DNA of 64,000 bases from positions 310,001 to 374,000 of the forward strand of contig NZ_FORP01000001.1 in the NCBI RefSeq assembly GCF_900114035.1, read 5' to 3'. Positions 17,951 to 26,540 of this stretch are shown in pieces (position 1 is the stretch's first letter; each line of letters begins with the position of its first letter). Source of the stretch: Amycolatopsis sacchari. GTDB lineage: Bacteria > Actinomycetota > Actinomycetes > Mycobacteriales > Pseudonocardiaceae. Under the pieces are notes generated by a model. It worked only from the letters and a program-made list of their open reading frames with translations. It was not told where the DNA came from and made no database searches. The position numbers and the translations under genes are program-made.

Positions 17951-18385
17951 TCAGGCGAGTGCGGCGTCCAGCTTGATCGTGGTGCCCGCGAGCGCCTTGC
18001 TGACCGGGCAGGTGCGCTCGGCGGTGGCGGCCAGCTCCGCGAAGCGGTCCGCGTCCAGACCGTCGACCGAGGCGCGCAGCGTGATCTCGATGCCGCTGAT
18101 CTCGAAGCCGCCGCCCTTGGCCGGGCCGAGCGTCACTTCGGCGCTCACGTCGATCGAGTCCGCGACCAGGTTCTCCGACGCGAGCACGCCGGAGAGGTTC
18201 ATCGCGAGGCACGACGAGTGCGCGGCGGCGATGAGTTCCTCGGGGCTGGTCTGCCCGTCGGGGTTGCCGGCGCGGGTGGGGAAGGAGACCTCGAACTGGC
18301 CTGCGTTCGAGGAATCGAGCGTCACGTGCCCCTTGCCCGACTGCAGGTCGCCCACCCAGTGGGTGGTGGCGTCACGGCTCGGCAT
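17951..18385 (-). CDS. OsmC-family peroxiredoxin
   Basis: OsmC/Ohr-type thiol peroxidase of 144 residues, which reduces organic hydroperoxides in the cytoplasm. Both redox cysteines are visible, C59 in AAHSSCLAMNL and C126 in ERTCPVSKAL. The pattern NPDGQTSPEELIAAAH belongs to the OsmC branch rather than Ohr. AGGAGGAC precedes the ATG. It is divergent from the Atu4866-like gene, with a 12-bp-arm palindrome between them. Confidence 0.92.
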   Translation of the reverse strand: MPSRDATTHWVGDLQSGKGHVTLDSSNAGQFEVSFPTRAGNPDGQTSPEELIAAAHSSCLAMNLSGVLASENLVADSIDVSAEVTLGPAKGGGFEISGIEITLRASVDGLDADRFAELAATAERTCPVSKALAGTTIKLDAALA

Positions 18386-18436
18386 GGCTGTCCTCCTGGT
18401 GGTCGTGGTGATCTCGCCGCGTGCACCCTCTCACGG

Positions 18437-18465
18437 TTCGCCTGGGTGTGGCGCACCCAGGCGAA
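18437..18465. promoter_or_regulatory. Perfect 12-bp inverted repeat in a divergent promoter region
   Basis: TTCGCCTGGGTG at 18437-18448 and CACCCAGGCGAA at 18454-18465, perfectly complementary, loop TGGCG. It is between two divergent genes, where a terminator is not expected. It is either a regulator site or a structured 5' leader. No regulator gene is next to it. Confidence 0.5.
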
Positions 18466-18509
18466 GCGCACCCTGCCACCGGGCCGCGCCGCCGCGAAGA
18501 CTCGGCTCC

Positions 18510-18761
18510 ATGGAGACGAAGGACGTGGACGTCGTCGGCATGTGGGTCACCGCCGACGGCTACATCAGGCAGGAACTGCGTGCCGACGGGCGCTACGACG
18601 AGGCACGCGGAAACCGGCGCAGCGCCTACACCGGCCGCTACACCGTCACCGGGAACCACCTCGACTACGTGGACGACACGGGCTTCACCGCCACCGGCGA
18701 CATCCGCGACGGCGTGCTCTACCACGAGCACCTGGTCCTCTACCGCGAGGAGCGCTCGTGA
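18510..18761 (+). CDS. Atu4866-like small protein
   Basis: A protein of 83 residues matching the small family named after Agrobacterium Atu4866: GMWVTADGYIRQELR, GRYDEARGNRRSAYTGRY, NHLDYVDDTGFTATGD. These are single beta-barrel-like domains of unknown biochemical role, often next to oxidoreductases. The stop overlaps the start of the SDR gene by four bases, so the two are co-translated and probably work together. Confidence 0.85.
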   Translation: METKDVDVVGMWVTADGYIRQELRADGRYDEARGNRRSAYTGRYTVTGNHLDYVDDTGFTATGDIRDGVLYHEHLVLYREERS

Positions 18762-19498
18762 CCGGCCGCCTCGACGGGAAGGTCGCGCTGGTCACCGGTG
18801 CCACCGGCGGGCTCGGGCGCGCGACGGCCGAGTTGTTCGCCCGCGAGGGCGCCCGCCTGGTCCTCACCGACGTCGACGGGGACGCGGTGCACGAGCTGGC
18901 CACGCGGCTCGGCGCGCTGCCCGCCCGTCTCGACGTGTCCTCGGCCGCGCAGTGGGGCGAGGTCGCCGGGCTGGTTCGCGACCGCTTCGGCAGGCTCGAC
19001 GTGCTGGTCAACGTCGCGGGCATCGTGGACTGGCCGGGGATCGAGGACACCACCCTTCAGGCCTGGGACCGGGTGATCGCCGTCAACCAGACCGGGACGT
19101 GGCTCGGCATGCGGGCCACGCTGCCGCTGCTGCGGGCCTCGGGTGCCGCGTCGGTGATCAACACCTCGTCCGTGCTCGGCCTCGTGGGCAGCGGGGCCGC
19201 CGCGGCGTACCAGGCCAGCAAGGGCGCGGTGCGGCTGCTCACCAAGACCGCCGCCGTCGAGTACGCCACCCGCGGCGTGCGCGTGAACTCCGTGCACCCG
19301 GGCGTGATCGCGACCCCGATGATCCAGGACCTCCTCGACGAGCAGGGGGACGGCCAGCCCGACATCGTGCGCACCCCGATGCGCCGCGCGGGACGCCCGG
19401 AGGAGGTCGCGCCGGTGATGGTGTACCTGGCCTCCGACGAGTCCTCGTTCGTCACCGGGGCCGAGTTCGTCGTGGACGGGGGCCTCACCGCGCACTGA
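18758..19498 (+). CDS. Short-chain dehydrogenase/reductase
   Basis: A classical SDR of 246 residues with the cofactor motif TGATGGLG (residues 13-20), NVAG at 85-88, the catalytic serines near 137 and the YxxxK pair Y151/K155. The D39 region after beta-2 (LTDVD) suggests NAD(H) preference. The C-terminal DGGLTAH is typical of the FabG-like 3-oxoacyl/steroid group. The GTG start overlaps the upstream Atu4866-like gene. Substrate unknown. Confidence 0.92.
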   Translation: MTGRLDGKVALVTGATGGLGRATAELFAREGARLVLTDVDGDAVHELATRLGALPARLDVSSAAQWGEVAGLVRDRFGRLDVLVNVAGIVDWPGIEDTTLQAWDRVIAVNQTGTWLGMRATLPLLRASGAASVINTSSVLGLVGSGAAAAYQASKGAVRLLTKTAAVEYATRGVRVNSVHPGVIATPMIQDLLDEQGDGQPDIVRTPMRRAGRPEEVAPVMVYLASDESSFVTGAEFVVDGGLTAH

Positions 19499-19525
19499 CC
19501 GGCCGCCGTTTGGCACGCTGCGCAC

Positions 19526-20665
19526 ATGATCGTGGTCGCGGGGGTGGCGTTGCTGGCGTGGTTGTGGCTGGCTCTGGCGCAGGGCGGGTTCTGGCGCACC
19601 GACCAGCGGCTACCACCCCGGCGCACGCCTGCGGCCTGGCCGTCGGTCGCCGTCGTCGTGCCCGCACGCGACGAGGCGGACATCCTGCCGCACACGCTGC
19701 CTGGCCTGCTCGCCCAGCGGTATCCCGGTCAGGCGCGGGTGGTCCTGGTCGACGACGGCAGTGGCGACGGCACGGCGGACGTCGCGCGGCGGCTCGCCGG
19801 GAACGGCGGGCTTCCGCTGACGGTCACGTCGCCGGGCCCGATGCCGCCCGGCTGGACGGGCAAGCTGTGGGCGGTCGCGCACGGCGTGGCGGCCGCGGGT
19901 GACGCGGACTGGCTCCTGCTCACCGACGCGGACATCGCCCACGACCCCGGGTCGCTGACGGCTCTCGTCGAGTCGGCGGGGGAGCACGACCTTGTCTCGC
20001 AGATGGCCGTCCTGCGCACGCGAACCCGGTGGGAACGCCTGATCGTGCCCGCTTTCGTGTACTTCTTCGCGATGCTCTACCCGTTCCGGCGCGTCAACCG
20101 CCCGGGCTCGCGGACCGCGGCGGCCGCGGGCGGCTGCTGCCTGGTGCGGCGCGAGGCGCTGGAGCGGGCCGGGGGAGTGGCCGCGATCCGCGGTGCCGTG
20201 ATCGACGACGTCGCGCTCGGCACCGCGATCAAGCGCAGCGGTGGCCGGATCTGGCTCGGGCTGGCCGAGCACGCCCGCAGCGTCCGGCCGTACCCGACGC
20301 TGGAATCGTTGTGGCGCATGGTTTCCCGCAGCGCCTACACGCAACTCCGGTATTCGCCGCCTTTGCTCGCCGGGACCGTGCTCGGCCTCGGGCTGGTGTT
20401 CCTCGCCCCGCCGGCGCTGACCGTGACCGGGGCGCTGCTGGGCGACCCGGTCACGAGTGGCGTCGCGGCGCTCGCGTGGCTCGTGATGGCGTTGACGTTC
20501 GTGCCGATGCTGCGCCACTACGGCCAGCCCTGGCCCGCCGCCCTGCTGCTGCCGGTCACCGCGACGCTCTACCTGCTGATGACGGTGGACTCCGCGGTGC
20601 AGCACTGGCGCGGGCGGGGTGCGGCCTGGAAGGGGCGCACCTATTTGCGGACCGGCCAGGAGTGA
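19526..20665 (+). CDS. HpnB-like family 2 glycosyltransferase
   Basis: A membrane glycosyltransferase of 379 residues. There is one N-terminal membrane segment, then a GT-A domain (VVVPARDEADILP, VVLVDDGSGDGTA, LLLTDADIAH), then at least three C-terminal membrane helices. It resembles the hopanoid-cluster protein HpnB. No other hopanoid gene is nearby, so a hopanoid role is only a family hint. Stand-alone gene; the TetR operator begins four bases before its stop. Confidence 0.85.
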   Translation: MIVVAGVALLAWLWLALAQGGFWRTDQRLPPRRTPAAWPSVAVVVPARDEADILPHTLPGLLAQRYPGQARVVLVDDGSGDGTADVARRLAGNGGLPLTVTSPGPMPPGWTGKLWAVAHGVAAAGDADWLLLTDADIAHDPGSLTALVESAGEHDLVSQMAVLRTRTRWERLIVPAFVYFFAMLYPFRRVNRPGSRTAAAAGGCCLVRREALERAGGVAAIRGAVIDDVALGTAIKRSGGRIWLGLAEHARSVRPYPTLESLWRMVSRSAYTQLRYSPPLLAGTVLGLGLVFLAPPALTVTGALLGDPVTSGVAALAWLVMALTFVPMLRHYGQPWPAALLLPVTATLYLLMTVDSAVQHWRGRGAAWKGRTYLRTGQE

Positions 20666-20681
20666 GTGTACAGTCACTCAC
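20662..20681. promoter_or_regulatory. TetR operator at the regulator's own start
   Basis: GTGAGTG at 20662-20668 and CACTCAC at 20675-20681 form a perfect 7-bp inverted repeat around TACAGT, ending at the base before the TetR start codon. A related site lies at 21310-21327 in front of the downstream oxidoreductase. Autoregulation is inferred. Confidence 0.65.
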
Positions 20682-21269
20682 ATGACGAAACGCGGTGCCA
20701 CGCTCTCCACCTCCGACGCCCGGCGTGAGGCGGTCGTCGACGCGGCCATCGCGGAGTTCGCCAAGTCCGGGTACCACAACACGCCCATCACGGCCGTCGC
20801 CGCGCGGGCGGAGATCTCCCCGGCGTACGTGTTCAAGCTGTTCCCCGGCAAGGTGGCGTTGTTCGTGGCGGCGCTGGACCGCTGCTACGAGCTGGTGGTG
20901 CAGGCGCTGGGGAAGGGCGCCGCGCGCACGGACGCCGCCGACCCGGAGCAGGTGCTGTACGAGATGGGCGGCGCGTACGCGGAGCTGATCACGGACAAGA
21001 ACCTGCTGATGTTGCAGGTGCACGCCCAGTCGGCGTGCGACGTGCCGGAGATCGCCGAGGCCGTCCGGCAGGGCCTGGCCCGCGTGACCGAGTACGTCCG
21101 GTCGCGTTCGGGGGCGAAGGACGAGTCGGTGCAGCGGTTCATCGCCTACGGGCAGCTGTGCCACCTGATCACGACACTCGAACTCGACGGCCACCGCGGC
21201 GGCTGGGCCGCGGTGCTCACCGCCGGTATCCGGCACCCGAAGGCCCATGACACCGGGCCTCGGGGCTGA
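20682..21269 (+). CDS. TetR-family transcriptional regulator
   Basis: A protein of 195 residues. The N-terminal helix-turn-helix is clear (REAVVDAAIAEFAKSGY, then ITAVAARAEISPAYVFKLF), followed by an all-helical ligand domain. It has no clear ribosome site and may be made from a leaderless transcript. Matching palindromes before its own start and before the next gene suggest that it represses itself and the quinone-oxidoreductase-like enzyme. The inducer is probably a small electrophile or quinone, judged only from the target. Confidence 0.9.
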   Translation: MTKRGATLSTSDARREAVVDAAIAEFAKSGYHNTPITAVAARAEISPAYVFKLFPGKVALFVAALDRCYELVVQALGKGAARTDAADPEQVLYEMGGAYAELITDKNLLMLQVHAQSACDVPEIAEAVRQGLARVTEYVRSRSGAKDESVQRFIAYGQLCHLITTLELDGHRGGWAAVLTAGIRHPKAHDTGPRG

Positions 21270-21276
21270 ACGACCA

Positions 21277-21299
21277 GCCCGGGTCGCCGGGCCTTTTTT
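21277..21299 (+). terminator. Intrinsic terminator after the TetR gene
   Basis: Stem GCCCGG (21277-21282) and CCGGGC (21287-21292), GTCG loop, followed by T6. This is the most classical rho-independent terminator in the window. It separates the regulator from its target gene. Confidence 0.85.
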
Positions 21300-21309
21300 C
21301 GGACCGTGC

Positions 21310-21327
21310 AGTGACTGACCAATCACT
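21310..21327. promoter_or_regulatory. TetR operator before the MDR gene
   Basis: AGTGACTGACCAATCACT has arms AGTGA and TCACT. It shares the AGTGA/TCACT half-sites with the operator at 20662-20681 and lies 19 bp upstream of the ATG at 21347, just before its AAGGAG ribosome site. Confidence 0.6.
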
Positions 21328-21346
21328 CACTACCAAGGAGCAGACC

Positions 21347-22366
21347 ATGACCACCATCACCGAAATCGTCCTGCCGGGCCGGGTCGAGCCACGGGGCCTC
21401 GTGCTCAACCGCCGCGAACTGCCGCCGGCCGGGGCGGGACAGGCGCTGGTCGCCGTCGAGGCCACCGGGGTCTCGTTCGCCGAGCAGCAGATGCGCCGCG
21501 GCAAGTACTTCGACCAGCCCCCGTTCCCGTTCGTGCCCGGCTACGACCTGGTGGGCACCGTCGTCGAGACCGGCGAAGGGGTCGACGAGGCGTTGCGGGG
21601 ACGGCGCGTCGCCGCGATGACCAAGATCGGCGGCTGGAGCAGCCACGTGGTGCTCGACGCGGCGGATCTCGTGCCGGTGCCGGACGGACTGGACCCGGCC
21701 GAGGCGGAGACGTTCGTCGTCAACGGCATCACGGCCTGGCAGATGCTGCACCGGACCGCGAAGGTCCGTGCCGGGCAGACGATCCTGGTGCACGGGGCGA
21801 ACGGCGGCGTCGGTTCGACGCTCGTGCAGCTCGCGCGCGCCGCCGGGGTGCGCGTGCTCGGCACGGCGTCGGCCCGCAACTTCGAGGCCGTCCGCGCGCT
21901 GGGCGCGCTGCCGGTCGACTACCGCGGCGACGTGCCCGGCCAGGTGCGTGCCGTGGCGCCCGGGGGAGTGGACGCCGTGTTCGACCACGTCGGCGGGCCC
22001 GGGATCGTGGACTCCTTCCGCCTGCTGGCCCCCGGCGGCACGCTCGTCGCCTACGGCACGGCGTCCACAAAGGACCATGAGGGGAACTCGCGGCTCCCGG
22101 TGCTGAAGTTGTTCGCGCGGCTGCTGTGGTGGCGGCTGCTGCCCAACCGGCGCCGCGCGCACTTCTACAACATCTGGGCGGGCAAGCGGAACCTCGCGCG
22201 CTTCCGGGCGCGGCTCGCCGAAGACCTCGGCGCCGTGTTCGCCCTCGCCGCACGCGGTGAACTGCGGGCACAGGTGGCGGCGCGCTTCCCGCTCGCGGAG
22301 GCGGGCAAGGCACTGGAGCTGGCCGAGTCGCACACCGTCACCGGCAAGGTCGTGCTGGTCCCCTGA
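21347..22366 (+). CDS. Zinc-independent MDR / quinone oxidoreductase-like protein
   Basis: A medium-chain reductase of 339 residues. A GroES-like N-domain (FPFVPGYDLVGTVVETGEGV) is followed by a Rossmann domain with ILVHGANGGVGSTLVQLA. The zinc-binding cysteine set of alcohol dehydrogenases is absent, which fits NADPH:quinone reductase or enoyl reductase relatives. It is probably under the adjacent TetR. Ends 77 bp before the next promoter. Confidence 0.9.
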   Translation: MTTITEIVLPGRVEPRGLVLNRRELPPAGAGQALVAVEATGVSFAEQQMRRGKYFDQPPFPFVPGYDLVGTVVETGEGVDEALRGRRVAAMTKIGGWSSHVVLDAADLVPVPDGLDPAEAETFVVNGITAWQMLHRTAKVRAGQTILVHGANGGVGSTLVQLARAAGVRVLGTASARNFEAVRALGALPVDYRGDVPGQVRAVAPGGVDAVFDHVGGPGIVDSFRLLAPGGTLVAYGTASTKDHEGNSRLPVLKLFARLLWWRLLPNRRRAHFYNIWAGKRNLARFRARLAEDLGAVFALAARGELRAQVAARFPLAEAGKALELAESHTVTGKVVLVP

Positions 22367-22443
22367 CGCAGGTCGGCCTGACTTTCGAGCCCAAGGCCGC
22401 CGGTCAGGGCCGATCGAGCGGCGGCGCCCGGTCTCCCCGCCGC

Positions 22444-22479
22444 TTGATCGGCCCTTCCCGCCGGGTTACTGTACAGGTA
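22444..22479 (+). promoter_or_regulatory. Leaderless promoter of the GntR operon
   Basis: TTGATC at 22444-22449, a 17-bp spacer, then TACTGT at 22467-22472, with only six bases to the ATG. Transcription should begin at the A of the start codon. The palindrome CTGTACAG at 22469-22476 overlaps the -10 and is a plausible operator for the GntR protein itself. Confidence 0.65.
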
Positions 22480-23195
22480 TGGACAGGACTGGACAGGTTC
22501 GCTTCGGGAAGCGGGACCGGCTCGTGGCCGACCTCGAGCGGCAGATCCACTCCGGCAGGCTCGCCCGTGGCGACCAGCTGCCGGGGGAGCACGAGCTGGC
22601 CGAGCGGTACCGGGTCAGCCGCGGCACCGTCCGCAGTGCGCTGTCCGAGCTGCAGCGCCGGGACCTCATCGCCACGCAGAGCGGCGTCGGCTCGTTCGTC
22701 ACGTTCGACGGGGTCCAGCTCGACCAGTCGCTCGGCTGGGCCACCGCGCTCGCGGGCTCCGGGTTCGACATCGCGACGGAACTGCTCGGCATCGAGCGGA
22801 CCACCGCCGCCGCGCTGACGGAGCGGTTCGAGATCCCCGAATTCGTTGCTGTGCGGCGACTTCGCCGGGACCGCGAGGCGGGGCCGGTCTCGTACGAGGT
22901 CGCGCTCGTGCCCGCCACGGGGGAACTCGCCGAACTGCCCGAGCGCGGCCTGCTTCGCAACTCCCTCACCGCCACGCTCGCCTCCGCCGGGCTGCACGCC
23001 GCCGGAGGCGAGCAGTGGATCGGCACGCAGGCCCTCACCGAGGACACCGCCGCCCTGCTCGAACGGCCTGTCGGCGAGCTGTTCCTGCACGCCACCCGCA
23101 CCAGCACCGATCCGTCGGGCGGGCTCGTCGAGCACGTCGTCAGCCTGCTCGACCCCGCCCGGTTCCGGTTCCACCTGACCTTCGGAGCACGATGA
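22479..23195 (+). CDS. GntR-family regulator, HutC/UTRA type
   Basis: A protein of 238 residues. The winged helix-turn-helix is at the N-terminus (GDQLPGEHELAERYRVSRGTVRSALSELQRRDLI). The UTRA effector domain follows, with FVAVRRLRRDREAGPVSYE and the ending VSLLDPARFRFHLTF. Members sense sugars, nucleosides or amino-acid derivatives. It is the first gene of a four-gene operon in which every neighbour overlaps by four bases, so it almost certainly controls that operon in response to its substrate. Confidence 0.92.
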   Translation: MDRTGQVRFGKRDRLVADLERQIHSGRLARGDQLPGEHELAERYRVSRGTVRSALSELQRRDLIATQSGVGSFVTFDGVQLDQSLGWATALAGSGFDIATELLGIERTTAAALTERFEIPEFVAVRRLRRDREAGPVSYEVALVPATGELAELPERGLLRNSLTATLASAGLHAAGGEQWIGTQALTEDTAALLERPVGELFLHATRTSTDPSGGLVEHVVSLLDPARFRFHLTFGAR

Positions 23196-24202
23196 ACACC
23201 CGCGAGCGCGCGCTCGGCGCCTTCACCGGACTGGCACTCGGCGACGCGCTGGGCATGCCCACGCAGTCGATGTCCCGCGAGCAGATCGCCGCGCACTACG
23301 GCCCGGTCCGCACGCTGCTGGACGCCGTGCCCGAGCAGCCCATCGCCCCGAGCCTGCCCGCGGGCTCGGTCACCGACGACACCGAGCAGGCCGTGCTGGT
23401 GGCGCGCCTGCTGATCGAGGGCGGGGGCCGGATCGACCCGATGGTCTTCGCGAAGGCGCTGCTGGACTGGGAGGCCGACATGGTGCGGCGCAACCTCTCC
23501 GACCTGCTGGGCCCGTCCACCAAACGCGCGCTGCAGCTGCTGGAGTCGGGCACCCCGCCTGAGGAGGCGGGCCGGTACGGCACCACGAACGGCGCCGCGA
23601 TGCGGATCACCCCGGTCGCGATCGCCACGCCACCGGGGCTGGACGTCCTGCTCGACGCCGTCGTCGCCGCCAGCGGGCTCACCCACAACACGAGCCTGGG
23701 CATCGCCGGCGCCGCGGCCGTCGCCGCCGCCGTGTCCGCCGGGATCGAGGGCGCGGACCTGCCCGCCGCGCTCGACCACGCCGAACAGGCGGCCGCCGCC
23801 GGGGCGCGGCGCGGGCACTGGAGCGCGGGCGGGGACATCGCGGCGCGCCTCCGCTGGGTCCGCGGCTGGGTGCGGGGTATGGACGTGCCCGAGCTCGCCG
23901 ACGCCGTGGCGGAGGTGGTCGGAACGTCCGTCGCCGCACAGGAATCCGTGGTCGCCGCGTTCGCGCTCGCCGAAGCGCTCGGCGACCGGCCTGTGGAAGC
24001 GCTGGCGCTCGCCGCGGAACTGGGCGGCGACACCGACACGATCGCCGCGATGTGCGGCGCCGTCCTCGGCGCGCAGCACGGGCTGTCCGGCCTGCCCGCC
24101 GACCTCGTCGCCACCGTGCGCCGGGTCAGCCACCTCGACCTCGGACCCGTCGTCGACGGGTTGCTCGACCTTCGTTCTTCGGCCCAAAGGAGCGCCCGAT
24201 GA
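23192..24202 (+). CDS. ADP-ribosylglycohydrolase-family protein
   Basis: A DraG/ARH-fold protein of 336 residues: GAFTGLALGDALGMP at the N-terminus, VTDDTEQAVL for the first metal site, and ELGGDTDTIAAMCGAVLGA for the second. Known members remove ADP-ribose from proteins or act on other N- or O-ribosyl bonds using Mg/Mn. Its position between a UTRA regulator and a nucleobase-type permease plus a ribokinase-like enzyme suggests a small ribosylated metabolite as substrate rather than a protein. That is inference. Confidence 0.9.
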   Translation: MNTRERALGAFTGLALGDALGMPTQSMSREQIAAHYGPVRTLLDAVPEQPIAPSLPAGSVTDDTEQAVLVARLLIEGGGRIDPMVFAKALLDWEADMVRRNLSDLLGPSTKRALQLLESGTPPEEAGRYGTTNGAAMRITPVAIATPPGLDVLLDAVVAASGLTHNTSLGIAGAAAVAAAVSAGIEGADLPAALDHAEQAAAAGARRGHWSAGGDIAARLRWVRGWVRGMDVPELADAVAEVVGTSVAAQESVVAAFALAEALGDRPVEALALAAELGGDTDTIAAMCGAVLGAQHGLSGLPADLVATVRRVSHLDLGPVVDGLLDLRSSAQRSAR

Positions 24203-25650
24203 CTACCGAGACCACCGACACGAGCGTCCGCGCCGAGGGCGCGCTGGAGACCCGCGGCATCGAACCGGTGCCCGAGAACGAGCGCACGGGCCACCCGATG
24301 CAGCTGTTCTGGGTGTGGTTCGCCGCCAACATCTCGATCCTCGGCCTGCCGCTGGGCGCGACGCTCGTCGCCATCCAGCACCTGGCCTTCTGGCAGGCCG
24401 CGATCGTCGCGCTGCTCGGGTCGGTCGGCTCGTTCGCCATCGTCGGCGCGGTCTCGATCGCCGGGCGCCGCGGGGGTGCGCCCGGACTGACGTTGTCCCG
24501 CGCGGTGTTCGGCGTGCGCGGCAACGCCGGGCCCACGCTCGTCTCGCTGGTTTCGCGGCTGGGCTGGGAGACGGTCAACACCACGACCGCCGCGTTCGCG
24601 CTGTTGTCGTTGTGCGCCATCCTGTTCGGCACGGGTTCGGACGCGAAGTCGGTGCCCGTGCTGACGATCGTGTGCATCGCGGTGTTCGTCGTGTGCACGG
24701 TGATCGTGTCCGGGCTGGGGCACCGCGTGCTCGTGGCCGTGCAGCGCTGGGCGACGTGGATCTTCGGCGCGCTGAACATCGTCGTCGCGGTGAGCCTGGT
24801 GTCCACTGTGGACTGGAACGCGGTCGGTTCGGCGCCGCCCGCGTCGGTCGGCGCGATGATCGCGGGGATCGGCACGATCGCGGCGGGCACCGGCATCGGC
24901 TGGGCCAACGCGTCGGCGGACATGTCCCGCTACCAGCACCCGGCGGTGCGCGCCGGGTCGCTCGTCGCCTCGGCGGCCGTCGGCGCGGGCATCCCGCTGG
25001 TGCTGCTCATCTCGCTGGGCAGCCTGCTGTCGGCGGGCGACCCGACGCTGGCGCAGGCGGGGGACCCGGTCGCCGCGATCCGCGGGATGCTGCCGGCGTG
25101 GATGGCGGTGCCGTACCTGATCGCCGCGTTCGGCGGGCTGCTGCTGTCCAACCACCTGTCGGTGTACTCGGCGGGCCTGACCACGCTGACGCTGGGGATC
25201 CGCATCAAGCGCGTCTACGCCGTGGTCGTCGACGTCGTGGTGACCACGCTCGGCGCGATCTACTTCATGCTCGTCGCCGACAACTTCTACGACCCGTTCA
25301 TCGCGTTCATCAGCCTGCTCGCGGTGCCGATCACGGCGTGGGTCGGCGTGTTCGCGACGGACATGCTGCGCCGGAAGACCTACGACCCCGCCGCGTTGAT
25401 GGACCTGCGCCGCACCAGCCGGTACTTCTACCGCGGCGGGGTCGAGCCGAGGGCGGTCGCGGCGTGGGCGCTGGCGATCGTCGTGGGCTACCAGTTCACG
25501 ACCGCGGGTTCCGGGGACGACGTGTGGTTCACCGGGGTCTTCGCCGGCAGCTGGCCGGGGCGGAACGGGCTGGGCTGGGTGATCACGTTCGTCGTGGCGG
25601 CGGGGCTGTACGCGCTGCTCGGCGGTGCCCGTCGCGTGGAGGCCCGGTGA
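24199..25650 (+). CDS. NCS1-family cytosine/purine permease-like transporter
   Basis: A membrane protein of 483 residues with about twelve helices in the LeuT fold. Family signatures include RTGHPMQLFWVWFAANISIL near the start, GAPGLTLSRAVFGVRGN, and the cytoplasmic RVYAVVVDVVVTT. NCS1 proteins import cytosine, uracil, allantoin, hydantoin, thiamine-type compounds or nucleosides. It overlaps the ARH gene and the PfkB kinase by four bases each, so it probably imports the operon's substrate. Confidence 0.9.
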   Translation: MTTETTDTSVRAEGALETRGIEPVPENERTGHPMQLFWVWFAANISILGLPLGATLVAIQHLAFWQAAIVALLGSVGSFAIVGAVSIAGRRGGAPGLTLSRAVFGVRGNAGPTLVSLVSRLGWETVNTTTAAFALLSLCAILFGTGSDAKSVPVLTIVCIAVFVVCTVIVSGLGHRVLVAVQRWATWIFGALNIVVAVSLVSTVDWNAVGSAPPASVGAMIAGIGTIAAGTGIGWANASADMSRYQHPAVRAGSLVASAAVGAGIPLVLLISLGSLLSAGDPTLAQAGDPVAAIRGMLPAWMAVPYLIAAFGGLLLSNHLSVYSAGLTTLTLGIRIKRVYAVVVDVVVTTLGAIYFMLVADNFYDPFIAFISLLAVPITAWVGVFATDMLRRKTYDPAALMDLRRTSRYFYRGGVEPRAVAAWALAIVVGYQFTTAGSGDDVWFTGVFAGSWPGRNGLGWVITFVVAAGLYALLGGARRVEAR

Positions 25651-26540
25651 CCGGCCGGCTGGTGCACACCGGCCAGGTGATCGTGGACCTGGTCATGCGG
25701 GTGCCCGCACTGCCCGCGCCCGGCGGCGACGTGCTGGCGTCGGAAACCGGGCTGCACGCGGGCGGCGGCTTCAACGTGATGTCCGCGGCCGCCCGGTCGG
25801 GGGCGCGCGTCGTCTACGCCGGGGCGCACGGCACCGGCCGCTTCGGCGACCAGGTCCGCGCGGCGCTCGCCGTCGAGGGCATCGAGGTGGCGCAACCGCC
25901 TGCGGACTCCGGGGACACGGGCGTGTGCGTGGTGCTGGTGGACGCGACCGGCGAGCGCACTTTCGTCACCGGCACGGGCGCGGAGGGCCGGTTGCTGCCG
26001 GACCAGCTCGCCGGGGTCGGGGTGACGCGCGAGGACCTGGTGTACGTCAGCGGCTACAGCCTGCTGCACGAGTCGAACCGGGCGGCGTTGCGGGCGTGGC
26101 TGCCCGGCCTGGACGGGGCTCGCGTGCTGTTCGACCCGGGACCGCTGGTCGGGGAGATCGATCCCGCGACGCTGGCGGAGGTGCTGTCCACTGTGGACAT
26201 CGTGTCGGCGAACGCGGCCGAGGCTCGTGTTCTCGGCACTCTGATCGAGCAGCTGCCGAAACCGGGTGCGGTGGCGGTCGTGCGGGACGGTGCCGACGGC
26301 TGCCGGATCATCGCTGAGGGCCGGACCGTTGCCGTGCCGGGCTTTCCGGTGGTCCCGATCGACACGAACGGCGCCGGGGACACCCACTGCGGCGTGCTCG
26401 CCGCGGCCCTGCTCGCCGGTGCCGACCTCGAAACGGCAGCGGTCCGCGCGAACGCGGCGGCGGCGCTGTCAGTGCTCCAACGGGGCCCGGCGACGGCGCC
26501 GTCCCGCGAGCGGATCGACCGCTTCCTCGCCACGCGGTGA
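25647..26540 (+). CDS. PfkB-family sugar kinase (ribokinase-like)
   Basis: A protein of 297 residues. The N-terminal GGGFNVMSAAARSGARV is the substrate-side motif, and the anion hole and catalytic Asp are in DTNGAGDTHCG near residue 244. Members phosphorylate ribose, nucleosides, fructose derivatives or pseudouridine. With the upstream glycohydrolase and permease it could phosphorylate the freed pentose. The GTG start overlaps the permease stop. Its last codons (DRFLATR) form part of the decayed repeat found just downstream. Confidence 0.9.
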   Translation: MTGRLVHTGQVIVDLVMRVPALPAPGGDVLASETGLHAGGGFNVMSAAARSGARVVYAGAHGTGRFGDQVRAALAVEGIEVAQPPADSGDTGVCVVLVDATGERTFVTGTGAEGRLLPDQLAGVGVTREDLVYVSGYSLLHESNRAALRAWLPGLDGARVLFDPGPLVGEIDPATLAEVLSTVDIVSANAAEARVLGTLIEQLPKPGAVAVVRDGADGCRIIAEGRTVAVPGFPVVPIDTNGAGDTHCGVLAAALLAGADLETAAVRANAAAALSVLQRGPATAPSRERIDRFLATR

